Shown one piece after another: positions 17,023 to 25,347 of a stretch of 39,953 bases of DNA. Under the pieces are notes generated by a model. The model worked only from the letters and a program-made list of their open reading frames with translations, ran no database searches and was not told the origin of the DNA. Source of the DNA: an uncultured Chloroflexota bacterium (GTDB lineage: Bacteria; Chloroflexota; UBA11872; UBA12225). Every line of letters begins with the position of its first letter. Positions within the stretch are counted from its first letter, which is position 1. A program made the translations under genes and the position numbers. The stretch is taken from assembly GCA_902805635.1 (NCBI GenBank), contig CADCTC010000115.1, forward strand, positions 15,372 to 55,324, written 5' to 3'.

Positions 17023-17637
17023 TCAGGCCACAAGTAGTGACTTGAACAGGTCGTTGACCGTCAGCTTGAAGCCAGGCAGGACGCTGCTCAACTCGATCTC
17101 GTCTGCGCCCGATAGTGCCGTTGGCGCCGCATCCGGCGCAAAGACGATCACCGAGCGGTCGTCAGGATCGATGAGTAGCGCGATCCTGACGCCGAGTGCA
17201 ACGTACCGCACACAGCGGCGCACCAGTGCGTTGACCCGCTGCTCCAGAGAGACGAGCTCGACCGCGATGTCCGGTGGCATCAGGAGGTCATCCGCCAGCC
17301 CACCTTCGGGAGTCCGAGGGATGTGCTCCCAGGTCAGCACAGACACATCCGGTACGAACGACCGGCCACCATACCCGAAGCGGAGCTCTGGAAATGCACG
17401 CGCGATCTTCCGCCGCCGGTTCCGGCGGTTCACCATCTCCACGAAATCACCCTGGAGCGCGCTGTGCCTGGCCCTCGGCGACACCTTCTGAGTGACCTCC
17501 CCGTCGTCGTACTCCAGCGCCGGCTTTTCCTCCGGCAACGTCAGGAACTCCTCCAGCGTCAGCCTCCGTCGCTCCCACACCGGACGGTGGTCGCGTCCGT
17601 TACGTGCCGTCCTCGCCGTGCGTACCGCCGTAACCAC
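17023..17637 (-). CDS. Uma2 family endonuclease-fold protein (DUF820)
   Basis: The 204-residue protein has the PD-(D/E)XK fold of Uma2. Signatures are LTLEEFLTLPEEKPALEYDDGEV near residue 26, SFVPDVSVL near 110 with the conserved Asp, PPDIAVELVS near 142 with the conserved Glu, and YVALGVRIALLIDPDDRSVIVF. The Lys often seen two helices later is replaced by Arg (VRRCVRYV), as in many members of this branch. Activity and substrate are unproven; the family is abundant and often mobile in Cyanobacteria and Chloroflexota. It stands alone, convergent with the phosphoesterase. Confidence 0.9.
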   Translation of the reverse strand: MVTAVRTARTARNGRDHRPVWERRRLTLEEFLTLPEEKPALEYDDGEVTQKVSPRARHSALQGDFVEMVNRRNRRRKIARAFPELRFGYGGRSFVPDVSVLTWEHIPRTPEGGLADDLLMPPDIAVELVSLEQRVNALVRRCVRYVALGVRIALLIDPDDRSVIVFAPDAAPTALSGADEIELSSVLPGFKLTVNDLFKSLLVA

Positions 17638-17724
17638 TCTCGCTCTCCGGTTGCCAGCATAGCACGGTACATGACCGCAACGCCGCCGCGCCGTTTCGCT
17701 CAGATCGACCGGTTGACGGCGGCC

Positions 17725-18810
17725 CTACGCCGGCAGTGCCAGGAAGGCGATGGCCTGCTCGGGCATCTGCGGCGTGAGGCCGTGTACCGCGCCGGGCACA
17801 ACCGTGAGCCGTGCCGGCACTCCCAACTGTTGCAGCGCCGTGGTGTAGGTGCGCGCCCGGTCCAGCCGTGACTTGCCCAGGTAGAGGTCCCACTGGCGCG
17901 GCACCTCGCCCTCACGCGTGTCTCCGGATGCCACCCCCACAAGGACGCGTACCTGGCGCAGCGCCTCCATGTTTACGCCTGTGCCGCGGCGTGCTTCCAA
18001 GTCCGCCACGCCGTAGGGCAGCGCCGCGCGCACTGTGGTGCCGGTGACGGTGCGTACCTGGCTTTGGGGCAGGGTGTATGTGCCGGCTGAGAATGCCGCC
18101 ACCGCCTCCACTCGCTCCGGGTGGAAGGTTGCTAACCGCAGCGCCGCCTGCGACCCGCGCGAGAAGCCGAATACGAGGGCCTTGCCTTCGGTCAGCACGC
18201 CCGTCTCGCCCGCCACCGCATCTAGCAGCGCCACGAGCTGCGGCGCCAGTATCAGCTCCTCTTGCGTCAGCTGCAGCGGCTCCTTCCACTCGCCGTAGCG
18301 GATGGTTGGCGCCACCACCACCCAGTTCTGTGCCTGCGCCCGGTCGAGTAGTGTCGAGGCGAGGCTTGGGCCGGTGTCGTCCATGCCGTGCAGCGCCAGC
18401 AGCACCCGCCGCGGCACATCTGGCCCGGCCGGCGCGTACACCCGGTACGCCGGGTGCGCTGCTGTCGCCGGCACGTCTATCGACCGTGCCGCCAGGTACG
18501 CAATCTCCGGCGCTGCGGGTACCGGCGCTTCTGGCTCCGCCGGTACGTCCGCAGCTGCGTCTAGCTGGCCGCCGGTCTCTGCCTCACCTGCAGCGACTAC
18601 ATCGGCCGCGCTCACCCTGGAGACGACCCCTATCAACGAGGACAGCGTGCCACCCACCGTGAGCAGCCGGTGTGGCTCCGTGAGCAGCCGGGGCGTGAGC
18701 AGCCGGGGCTCCCACGCCGTCGCGAACGCCCCTACGGTCAGCGTCAGTACCAGTGCCGCCTTGATTCCGCGCGTGGCCCGTGCCGTGGCGCGTGCGGCGG
18801 TTGCTCTCAT
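17725..18810 (-). CDS. Alpha/beta hydrolase with N-terminal membrane or signal segment
   Basis: The 361-residue protein begins with an Arg-rich stretch and a hydrophobic helix (about 17-33, IKAALVLTLTVGAFATA). This is either an uncleaved anchor or a signal peptide, placing the enzyme outside the membrane. An Ala/Pro/Glu-rich linker (about 65-105) leads to the hydrolase domain with oxyanion segment LLALHGMDDTG (about 138-148), nucleophile Ser in GFSRGSQAAL and His in GAVHGLTPQ. It resembles dienelactone-hydrolase or esterase-type enzymes; the substrate is unknown. The linker region includes a small repeat, described separately. Start ATG 18810. Confidence 0.82.
   Translation of the reverse strand: MRATAARATARATRGIKAALVLTLTVGAFATAWEPRLLTPRLLTEPHRLLTVGGTLSSLIGVVSRVSAADVVAAGEAETGGQLDAAADVPAEPEAPVPAAPEIAYLAARSIDVPATAAHPAYRVYAPAGPDVPRRVLLALHGMDDTGPSLASTLLDRAQAQNWVVVAPTIRYGEWKEPLQLTQEELILAPQLVALLDAVAGETGVLTEGKALVFGFSRGSQAALRLATFHPERVEAVAAFSAGTYTLPQSQVRTVTGTTVRAALPYGVADLEARRGTGVNMEALRQVRVLVGVASGDTREGEVPRQWDLYLGKSRLDRARTYTTALQQLGVPARLTVVPGAVHGLTPQMPEQAIAFLALPA
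18659..18706. repeat. Three copies of a 12-bp unit in the hydrolase 5' region
   Basis: GTGAGCAGCCGG occurs at 18659-18670, 18680-18691 and 18695-18706, spaced 21 and 15 bases, all in frame. On the coding strand it gives the recurring peptide RLLT within residues about 35-52 of the alpha/beta hydrolase. The region between the hydrophobic helix and the linker is probably tolerant of such slippage. Confidence 0.85.
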
Positions 18811-18923
18811 TGTCGCTTCTTAGAGAGTACGGGCATCCGTCCTCTACGGTCGAGCAGCTGGCACAGACGGCATGGTACGACGGGCCTGCTATTCCCCGTT
18901 GCCATCAGGCACACTGAGCGACC

Positions 18924-20411
18924 ATGACAACACAGCGCGCTGGCGACACAGCACACGCGGGGCAGTCGAACATCCTCGTCATCATGAGCGACGAGCATGG
19001 CCCCATGTTCTCCTCTACCTACGGCCACCCAATCGTGCGCTCCCCGCACATGGACGCGCTGGCGGCGGCGGGCGTGCTCTTCGAGAACGCCTACTGCAAC
19101 TCGCCGCTGTGCGTCCCCTCGCGCGCCAGTTTCGCCTCGGGCAAGCACGTCCACCGTGTGGGCGCCTACGACAACGGCGCCCCCTTCCCTTCGGAGACGG
19201 TGACCTTCGCCCATCTCCTGCGCGCCGCCGGGTACGAGGTGGTGCTGGATGGCAAGATGCACCTCGTCGGACCGGACTCGCTGCACGGCTTCAACGCCCA
19301 GCTCACCCGCGACGCGCACGGAGGAGGGCGTGTCTCCGGCAAGGAGTGGTCAGATCCCCATCCGCGCGGCGCCGATTCGGTGCGCCGCCGTATCGAGGAA
19401 GCTGGCCCTGGTCGCGCCAGTCACCTGGACTTCGACGACGAGGTGGAGGCGGCTGCGCTGGACTGGCTGCACCGCCCTGAGCGCAAGGGCGGGCCCTGGT
19501 GCCTGGTGGCGGGCTTCCTTGCCCCCCACTTCCCGCTCATCGTGCCCGAGCCGTACTTCTCTATGTACTACCCGGACAACCTGGACATGCCCGCCTATGC
19601 GCCGGAGCACGTCCAGCGCCAGCACCCCGCCCACCACCGCGTGCGCGACACCTTCCGCCTGGAAGACATCTCGGAGGAGCGCGTGCGCGCCTGTCGCGCC
19701 GCCTACTACGGCCTAGTCACGTACATGGACGACAAGATCGGCCGCCTGGTGGCCGCGCTGCGGGAGACAGGCCAGCTGGAGAACACGGTCGTCATCTACA
19801 CGGCCGACCACGGCGAGTTCGCCGGCGACCACGGCCTGTGGTGGAAGAACAGCTTCTACGAGCAGGCGTCTCGCGTCCCTCTGATCATCTCCTATCCCGC
19901 CCGTTTCGCCACCGGCCAGCGCGTGGCCGGCGCCGCCTCCTTGCTGGACCTGGCCCCCACACTGATTGACCTGGCCGGCGCCGAGAACCCCGGCGACCTG
20001 GACGGCGACACCCTCCTGCCCGTCCTTGACGCCGTCGGCACGCCCGCAGCCGCGGATGCGGAGGCGCGCTGGAAGGACGAAGCCATTGTCGAGTACTACG
20101 GCCACGCCACCGACCGGCCGCAGCGCATGATCCGCTCCGGCCGCTGGAAGTACAGCTACTACTATCAGGAGCCCGCCGAGCTCTACGACCTGGCCACCGA
20201 TCCGCAGGAGTTCCACAACCTGGCCGGCACGCCCGAGGTGGCCGCCGTCCAGTCTTCCCTCCACCGGCGAATCCTTGCCGGCTGGGACCCCGACGAGATT
20301 AACCGCCAGGTCCGCACCAGCCAGCGCGCCCGCGCCCGCATCGGCCGCGCGACTGGCGCCGTCCTCGCCCACCTCCGCGAGCCCGAGCCCCAAGGCATGC
20401 CCGCGCACTGA
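18924..20411 (+). CDS. Sulfatase (choline-sulfatase-like, Cys-type)
   Basis: This 495-residue alkaline-phosphatase-superfamily sulfatase hydrolyses a sulfate ester. The metal-binding N-terminus is NILVIMSDEHG. The modification motif is Cys63-Val-Pro-Ser-Arg67, where Cys becomes formylglycine, and YTADHGEFAGDHGLWWKNSFYE near residue 290 carries further metal ligands. DLATDPQEFHNLAG near 415 is the usual C-terminal sulfatase signature. No signal peptide is present, so it is predicted to be cytoplasmic. Start ATG 18924; SD sequence weak. The C-terminal 50 residues are an Arg-rich tail. The substrate is undetermined. It lies 113 bases upstream of the sigma-factor fusion gene. Confidence 0.92.
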   Translation: MTTQRAGDTAHAGQSNILVIMSDEHGPMFSSTYGHPIVRSPHMDALAAAGVLFENAYCNSPLCVPSRASFASGKHVHRVGAYDNGAPFPSETVTFAHLLRAAGYEVVLDGKMHLVGPDSLHGFNAQLTRDAHGGGRVSGKEWSDPHPRGADSVRRRIEEAGPGRASHLDFDDEVEAAALDWLHRPERKGGPWCLVAGFLAPHFPLIVPEPYFSMYYPDNLDMPAYAPEHVQRQHPAHHRVRDTFRLEDISEERVRACRAAYYGLVTYMDDKIGRLVAALRETGQLENTVVIYTADHGEFAGDHGLWWKNSFYEQASRVPLIISYPARFATGQRVAGAASLLDLAPTLIDLAGAENPGDLDGDTLLPVLDAVGTPAAADAEARWKDEAIVEYYGHATDRPQRMIRSGRWKYSYYYQEPAELYDLATDPQEFHNLAGTPEVAAVQSSLHRRILAGWDPDEINRQVRTSQRARARIGRATGAVLAHLREPEPQGMPAH

Positions 20412-20524
20412 GGAGCCAGAACCCGATCCTCTGCCTCCGAAGGAGCACACGGACACAAAGGATTGGCGGCCTGATTGGCTCTATTACTGTGAGGGTTGGT
20501 GAACACCCTCGTAGTGAAGGAGCC

Positions 20525-22387
20525 ATGAGACAGGCGCGACAGCAGGCAGACGAGCCGGCGGCTGGGAGCGCAGTGGTGCGTTCGCTGGTAGTCCGGGCGC
20601 AGGCGGGAGACCTGGCGGCGTACGAGTCGCTGGTGGTCCGGTTCCAGGACGCGGCGGCGGCCTACGCCTACGCCCGCCTGGGCGACTTCCACCTGGCCGA
20701 AGACGCGGCCCAGGAGGCATTCGTGCAGGCGTTCCGTGACCTGCCGGCACTGCGCGAGCCGGACGCGTTCGCCGCCTGGCTCAGGCAGATCGTCTTTAGT
20801 CGCTGCGCGCGGATCACGCGCAAGAAACGCCTGCACCTGGTGCCGCTGGAACAGGCGGCGTCACTCCCGGCGTTGTCGGACCCGGCTGAGCTCGCGGACT
20901 CAGCCGAGTCTGTCACGTCGGCGCTGCGCCGGCTGCCGGCAGCGGAACGCGCGCCCACCGCGCTTTTCTACGTGGGCGGCTATTCGCATGCGGAGATCGC
21001 GGCCTTTCTCGGGCTCCCTGTAAGCACGGTGAACAACCGTTTGCACGCCGCGCGGACGCGGCTGAAGAGGAGTATGGACTCGATGATCGGAAACCATCTG
21101 CGGGGCGTCCAGCCGTCGAAGGACGGACGGTTCGTCGGACAAGTCCTGCATCTACTGGCGCCCACCACGCAGGAGCACGGTACGAAGATCTATGATGCAC
21201 TGGAGGCGAAGACCGCGGGGTGGGCCGGTACCCAGTGGCGCGAGGGGCGGCTGGCGCACAGCCATTTCGACTGGGAGGCGTCTCGGGTCGGGATGGTGGG
21301 AGACCGCCTGGCGAGCGTCTTTGGGGTGTACGACGTGACCATGCGGATCGGCGCCGCCAGGGTCCGAGTCGCCGGAATAAACCTGGAGTTCTTCGACCGT
21401 GAGCGTGCCGGTGAACCCGCCGGAGAGGACGCGTTCGCACAGACCGCGGCAGCGTCAATCGACGCGTTTGGCAGACACGGGTACGACCTCTCGATCGCAT
21501 TTGGGAACGAGGCGCTGTTCCACCAACTGGGCTACGCGTTCGGCTGGCGGGAGTTGCTCTGGTTCGTGCGCGCTCGGGACCTGCCGGCTGAGGGACCACA
21601 GGCGGCACTGCACGAGTTTGAGCCGGTGCACCGCGACGATTTGGCTGCCCTCTATAACCGTGAGCACGAGACGCTCACGGGGACTGCGGTGCGTCCCACC
21701 TACCTACGCAACAAGGAACCGGGCGGCTTCCGCGGGTACCTCTGGTCTGACGGTGCGCGGACGCCGGCGGGATACGTCAGCGTGGGACCGGATGTCGTGC
21801 GGGGCTGGCGGAACGCGGCGCTGGTTGGGCGCAATCACAAGGGCTACGAGACATTGCTTTGGCACGACGAGTCGGCTGGTGACCCGGCAGAGCGGCTGCG
21901 AGTGCTCGGGATGCTGGCACGGCAGACGGGGGCGGCGGAAGTAGTGTTCAGCCGTCTCCATCACTGGAGTCCGTTGGGCAAGCACCTCCGGACGATGCCT
22001 TGCCGCATCGAGGAGGGCTACCGAACGTACGTGGTGAAGATCGTCGACCTCACGCGGTTATTCAGCAACCTGGCGCCTGAGCTTGAGCGGCGGTTGGAGC
22101 CATCACACCTTGCGCACTGGACCGGGGACCTGCTGGTGGCCAGCAGACAGCAGGCGGTGCTGCTGTCCATCGAGCACGGCCAGGTGCGCGTGAATCCGGC
22201 AACTCGCGATGCACAGGCAGAGCACGCCATCCTGGGCGGACCAGAGCTCGCTCAACTGATCGTAGGGACCGAGTCGGCGCGTGAGGTAATCGAAGCGGCA
22301 GGTATCACGCTGCGCGGCGATGCCGCCATGCTGGCCGATGTCCTCTTTCCGGCGCAGCGCCCGCAGATGGAGAACCAGGCGCTCTAG
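20525..22387 (+). CDS. ECF sigma factor fused to Eis-like GNAT and SCP2-like domains
   Basis: This 620-residue multidomain protein has sigma region 2 at about 18-100 (AYESLVVRFQDAAAAYAYA, AEDAAQEAFVQAFRDLP) and sigma region 4 at about 130-185 (AERAPTALFYVGGYSHAEIAAFLG, then VSTVNNRLHAARTRLKRSM). A GNAT/Eis-like domain lies at about 235-350 (HGYDLSIAFGNEALFHQLGYAFGW), a second acetyltransferase-like half at about 360-480, and an Eis-type SCP2-like domain at about 510-610. The acetyl-CoA loop that should read Q/RxxGxG/A is degenerate (DRERAGEPAGED). The domain may therefore bind a ligand rather than acetylate; this is inference. Start ATG 20525 follows AAGGAG; a GTG 36 bases upstream is possible. 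No anti-sigma gene is adjacent. Confidence 0.85.
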   Translation: MRQARQQADEPAAGSAVVRSLVVRAQAGDLAAYESLVVRFQDAAAAYAYARLGDFHLAEDAAQEAFVQAFRDLPALREPDAFAAWLRQIVFSRCARITRKKRLHLVPLEQAASLPALSDPAELADSAESVTSALRRLPAAERAPTALFYVGGYSHAEIAAFLGLPVSTVNNRLHAARTRLKRSMDSMIGNHLRGVQPSKDGRFVGQVLHLLAPTTQEHGTKIYDALEAKTAGWAGTQWREGRLAHSHFDWEASRVGMVGDRLASVFGVYDVTMRIGAARVRVAGINLEFFDRERAGEPAGEDAFAQTAAASIDAFGRHGYDLSIAFGNEALFHQLGYAFGWRELLWFVRARDLPAEGPQAALHEFEPVHRDDLAALYNREHETLTGTAVRPTYLRNKEPGGFRGYLWSDGARTPAGYVSVGPDVVRGWRNAALVGRNHKGYETLLWHDESAGDPAERLRVLGMLARQTGAAEVVFSRLHHWSPLGKHLRTMPCRIEEGYRTYVVKIVDLTRLFSNLAPELERRLEPSHLAHWTGDLLVASRQQAVLLSIEHGQVRVNPATRDAQAEHAILGGPELAQLIVGTESAREVIEAAGITLRGDAAMLADVLFPAQRPQMENQAL

Positions 22388-22487
22388 GAGCCCGCGTTCC
22401 GCACAAACCCTACTCTGCTCCGTTAGTACAGCGTAGATCATCTCTCTGTCCGGCCACCACCTGCCCCCGACCCGCGACGATCCGCGA

Positions 22488-22518
22488 TCACACAGAGTCA
22501 CACCCGCTCACGATCACA
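22488..22518 (+). promoter_or_regulatory. TCAC direct repeats on a 10-bp period upstream of a sulfatase
   Basis: TCACA at 22488 and 22498 and TCACG at 22508 lie exactly 10 bases apart, followed by an off-phase TCACA at 22514. They sit in the 295-base non-coding gap between the sigma-fusion gene and the second sulfatase, about 170 bases before its start. The same TCACA word on the same period recurs at 31968-31993, also reading toward the downstream gene. Nothing else is recognised in the gap 22388-22682 apart from the ribosome site at 22673-22677. Confidence 0.45.
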
Positions 22519-22682
22519 CACCCTCTTCTCTAGCGCCCTGTGACTCCGGTGACCTTTCGGCCGTATCTCCGGCCTCCGCCCGCCATTAGCCGTCTCCATC
22601 GGCCATCGACTGGCAGTGCATGGGCAGCAGGGGTAAGGTTCTCCCTCCCCAACCTGCTACAACCCGCGCCACGGAGGGATAC

Positions 22683-24380
22683 GTGCCAGCGCTACCGGAC
22701 CGACCGCTCAACATCCTCGTCCTGATGGGCGACCAGCACCGCTGGGACGCGCTCGGCTGCGCCGCAGATGGCCTAGAGCCCTGGCAGCGCACCTGGCTCA
22801 TGGACGGCCCTGGTGGACGCCCGCTGGTGCGCACGCCCCACCTGGACCACCTCGCCGCCACCGGCGTCCGCTTCACCCAAGCCGTGGCCAACCTGCCGGT
22901 GTGCGTCCCCTGTCGCCACTCCTTCATCACCGGCATGTACCCCCACCAGGTGGGCATCCTCACCAACGCCCACTACTGGCCCGACCAGCCCCCCGTCCCC
23001 ACCCTCGGTCACCGCCTCAAGGAGGCCGGCTACGCCACCGCCGCCGTCGGCAAGATGCACTGGAAGAACCGCAACGCTCCCGACGAGCACGTGCCCGACA
23101 AGCGCGGCTTCGACTTCCGCGCCGGCCGCGGCGGCAACACCGACGGCCCGGTGGACGTGGCGCTCTCCGGCCAGGTGCAGACGCTGGCGCAGCGTGCCCA
23201 GTCCGACACCGTCTCGCGCTTTGGCGTTGGCGGCGAGAGCCGCGAGGGCTACGTAGGCGACGTCGCGCCCCAACCCGCATCTGAGCTCCCCGAGACCTGG
23301 CTCGTCAACCAGGCTGTCGACTACCTCCGCCGCCATGACCAGCACCAGTACGCGCAGCAGCAGGCGCAGCAGGCGCCGGACGCCTCACGCGGCGCACATG
23401 GCTCACGCACTGGGGAGCAGCCGTTCTGCCTGCTGGTCAGCCTGGACCGTCCCCATCCACCGAATGTCATCCCCTCAGACTACGAGGGCATGTACCGTCC
23501 GGAGGACGTGCCGCTGCCTCCTGCGGTGCCGGATGGCTTCCGCGAAGACGATCCCCACGTCCGCCGCTCCATCGAGCAGCGCGGCTGGGGCCAGATGGAC
23601 GAGCGCGAGCTGCGCCTCTCGATCTCGCGCTATCTCACCAACGTCACTTACGTCGACGACTGCTTGGGCAAGGTGCTCATCACCCTGGACGAGCTCGGTT
23701 ACGCGGACAATACCCTCGTCGTCCTGCTCTCCGATCATGGCGAGCTGCTCGGCGAGCGCCGCGTCGCCGGCCACGGTGGCGGCCACACCAAGTACAGCCT
23801 CTACGACAGCGCGGTACGCGTTCCCTTCCTGGTGCGCTGGCCGGGCGTCTCACGCCCTGGCCTCGTCTCTCACGCCGCCGTCGAGCTGATCGACCTGATG
23901 CCCACCTGGCTCGACGCCGCCGGCCTGGAAGCGCCGCCCATCCTGCCGGGCCGCAGCCTGCGCCCGCTGCTGGAAGGCACCTCCCCGGAGCGGGCCATCT
24001 GGCGCACCGCTACGCTCTCCGAGCAGTACACTGGCGCCGTGGAGCATCCTGGCGCCGCGGACGGTGTGGCCGTGCCCCGCCGTGCTGCGGCGCGTGGCCA
24101 GTGGACGCTGCGTGAGTCACGCTACAAGCTGATCCACCGCGCCGGCGCCCGCTCGGCGCTCTACGACCTCCAGCACGACCCGAACGAGCTGAACAATCTC
24201 ATCGACGACCCTGACTACGTCGAGGTCCGCGCCCGCCTTTACGCCCTCTTCGCCCAGGGCGTGATCGAGCGCGCCGAGCAGTTCCCCGCCCACTGGGAGC
24301 CTGTCGTCGCCATCGCCCGCCCCACCAACACTCCGCCCACCGGCCCGCTCGGGGCCACCCCCACCACGGCTGCCCAATAA
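22683..24380 (+). CDS. Sulfatase with CVPCR modification motif
   Basis: This 565-residue sulfatase starts at GTG 22683, which has GGAGG at 22673-22677 with 5 bases of spacing; an ATG 63 bases upstream lacks a ribosome site. LNILVLMGDQHRWDALG forms the metal-binding N-terminus. The modified Cys is Cys74 in Cys-Val-Pro-Cys-Arg, a permitted variant of CxPxR with Cys instead of Ser at position 4. VVLLSDHGELLGE near residue 345 and LYDLQHDPNELNNLIDD near 495 complete the fold. Residues about 218-243 are a low-complexity insert rich in Gln and Ala (QYAQQQAQQAPDASRG). There is no signal peptide, so it is probably cytoplasmic. The amidohydrolase gene follows after 5 bases, so the two are likely co-transcribed. 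Confidence 0.92.
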   Translation: MPALPDRPLNILVLMGDQHRWDALGCAADGLEPWQRTWLMDGPGGRPLVRTPHLDHLAATGVRFTQAVANLPVCVPCRHSFITGMYPHQVGILTNAHYWPDQPPVPTLGHRLKEAGYATAAVGKMHWKNRNAPDEHVPDKRGFDFRAGRGGNTDGPVDVALSGQVQTLAQRAQSDTVSRFGVGGESREGYVGDVAPQPASELPETWLVNQAVDYLRRHDQHQYAQQQAQQAPDASRGAHGSRTGEQPFCLLVSLDRPHPPNVIPSDYEGMYRPEDVPLPPAVPDGFREDDPHVRRSIEQRGWGQMDERELRLSISRYLTNVTYVDDCLGKVLITLDELGYADNTLVVLLSDHGELLGERRVAGHGGGHTKYSLYDSAVRVPFLVRWPGVSRPGLVSHAAVELIDLMPTWLDAAGLEAPPILPGRSLRPLLEGTSPERAIWRTATLSEQYTGAVEHPGAADGVAVPRRAAARGQWTLRESRYKLIHRAGARSALYDLQHDPNELNNLIDDPDYVEVRARLYALFAQGVIERAEQFPAHWEPVVAIARPTNTPPTGPLGATPTTAAQ

Positions 24381-24385
24381 ACATC

Positions 24386-25240
24386 ATGAACGATCCATTC
24401 ATCTTCGACTCCCACGTTCACATCTGGTCCACCGACCGGCAGCGCTACCCGATGGTTGCCGGCCGCGAGCGTCCTGTGGAGCACGACGGCAGCGCCGAGG
24501 CGCTGCTGCGCGAGATGGACGCCGCCGGCGTCGGCACCGCTCTGCTCGTCCAGACCCCCTGGCTCGGCGAGGACAACCGCTACTTCGTGGACGCTATGCG
24601 ACAGTACCCTGGCCGGTTCGTCTCGCTCGGCTGGCTGGAGGACCCGGTTGCACCCGACGCCCGTGAGCGCGCCCAGCGCCAGTACGACGAGGATGGCTTC
24701 CGCGGCGTGCGCCTGCACCTGACCGATGCGCGCGTGGACGAAGGCGTGCGTGCCGGCGCCGCCCACCCGCTGTTCCGGTGGGCGCAGGACCTCGGCGTCC
24801 CGGTGCAGTTCCTCAATCGCGTCCCAACCCACCCGACTATCCTGGGCGTGGCGCAGCGCTTCCCGGACCTCACGATCATCGTGGACCATCTGGGCCACCC
24901 GATGATCGAAGAGGCGCCTGCGTTCGCCTCATCCGAGCCGTTCTTCGAGCTGGCGCAGTACCCCCACGTCTACGTCAAGGTGTCCAACCACGTCATCTCG
25001 TCCAAGCAGCCGTATCCCTGGGCCGACCTGCACGCGTACCAGCAGCGCATGTTCGACGCCTTCGGACCCCGCCGCTTGATGTGGGGGTCCAACTGGCCGA
25101 TGCAGGTGCCTGAGGTGTCCTACCAGAGTCGCCTGGACGCGGTGCGCCGCGACCTTCCCGCCATTGGGGCATTGAGCAAGGATGACCAGGCCTGGGTGCT
25201 CGGTGGCACCGCGCGCTCGCTGTGGCCCGCGGAGGGGTGA
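24386..25240 (+). CDS. Amidohydrolase family 2 (lactonase-like) TIM-barrel enzyme
   Basis: The 284-residue protein is of the amidohydrolase-2/COG3618 type, whose members include sugar lactonases and 2-pyrone-4,6-dicarboxylate hydrolase. The metal-site pair is His10 and His12 (FDSHVHIW). Later landmarks are RLHLTDARVDEG, TIIVDHLGHPMIE near 170 and MWGSNWPMQ near 230, where the usual catalytic Asp of GSDWP is Asn. That Asn variant occurs in part of the family but raises a question about the mechanism. It lies 5 bases behind the sulfatase and 107 before the Thr-type sulfatase-fold gene, which suggests a role in opening a lactone made during sugar oxidation. No signal peptide. Confidence 0.9.
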   Translation: MNDPFIFDSHVHIWSTDRQRYPMVAGRERPVEHDGSAEALLREMDAAGVGTALLVQTPWLGEDNRYFVDAMRQYPGRFVSLGWLEDPVAPDARERAQRQYDEDGFRGVRLHLTDARVDEGVRAGAAHPLFRWAQDLGVPVQFLNRVPTHPTILGVAQRFPDLTIIVDHLGHPMIEEAPAFASSEPFFELAQYPHVYVKVSNHVISSKQPYPWADLHAYQQRMFDAFGPRRLMWGSNWPMQVPEVSYQSRLDAVRRDLPAIGALSKDDQAWVLGGTARSLWPAEG

Positions 25241-25272
25241 CGTGACGCGTTTCCCTCGCCGATAGTCCCAGG

Positions 25273-25312
25273 CCCTTCTCTGATGGGAGCGGGCGCCGAA
25301 GGCCGGGTGAGG
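25273..25312. repeat. Hairpin repeat, family B copy 2 (degenerate)
   Basis: CCCTTCTC, TGAT and GGGAGCGGG followed by CGCCGAAGGCCGGGTGAGG match the layout at 15096-15138, with several substitutions in the stem. It occupies the gap between the amidohydrolase and the next enzyme gene. Confidence 0.6.
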
Positions 25313-25347
25313 CTTGCGCACAGATGGGGATGGGGTATCGTGGGGCC

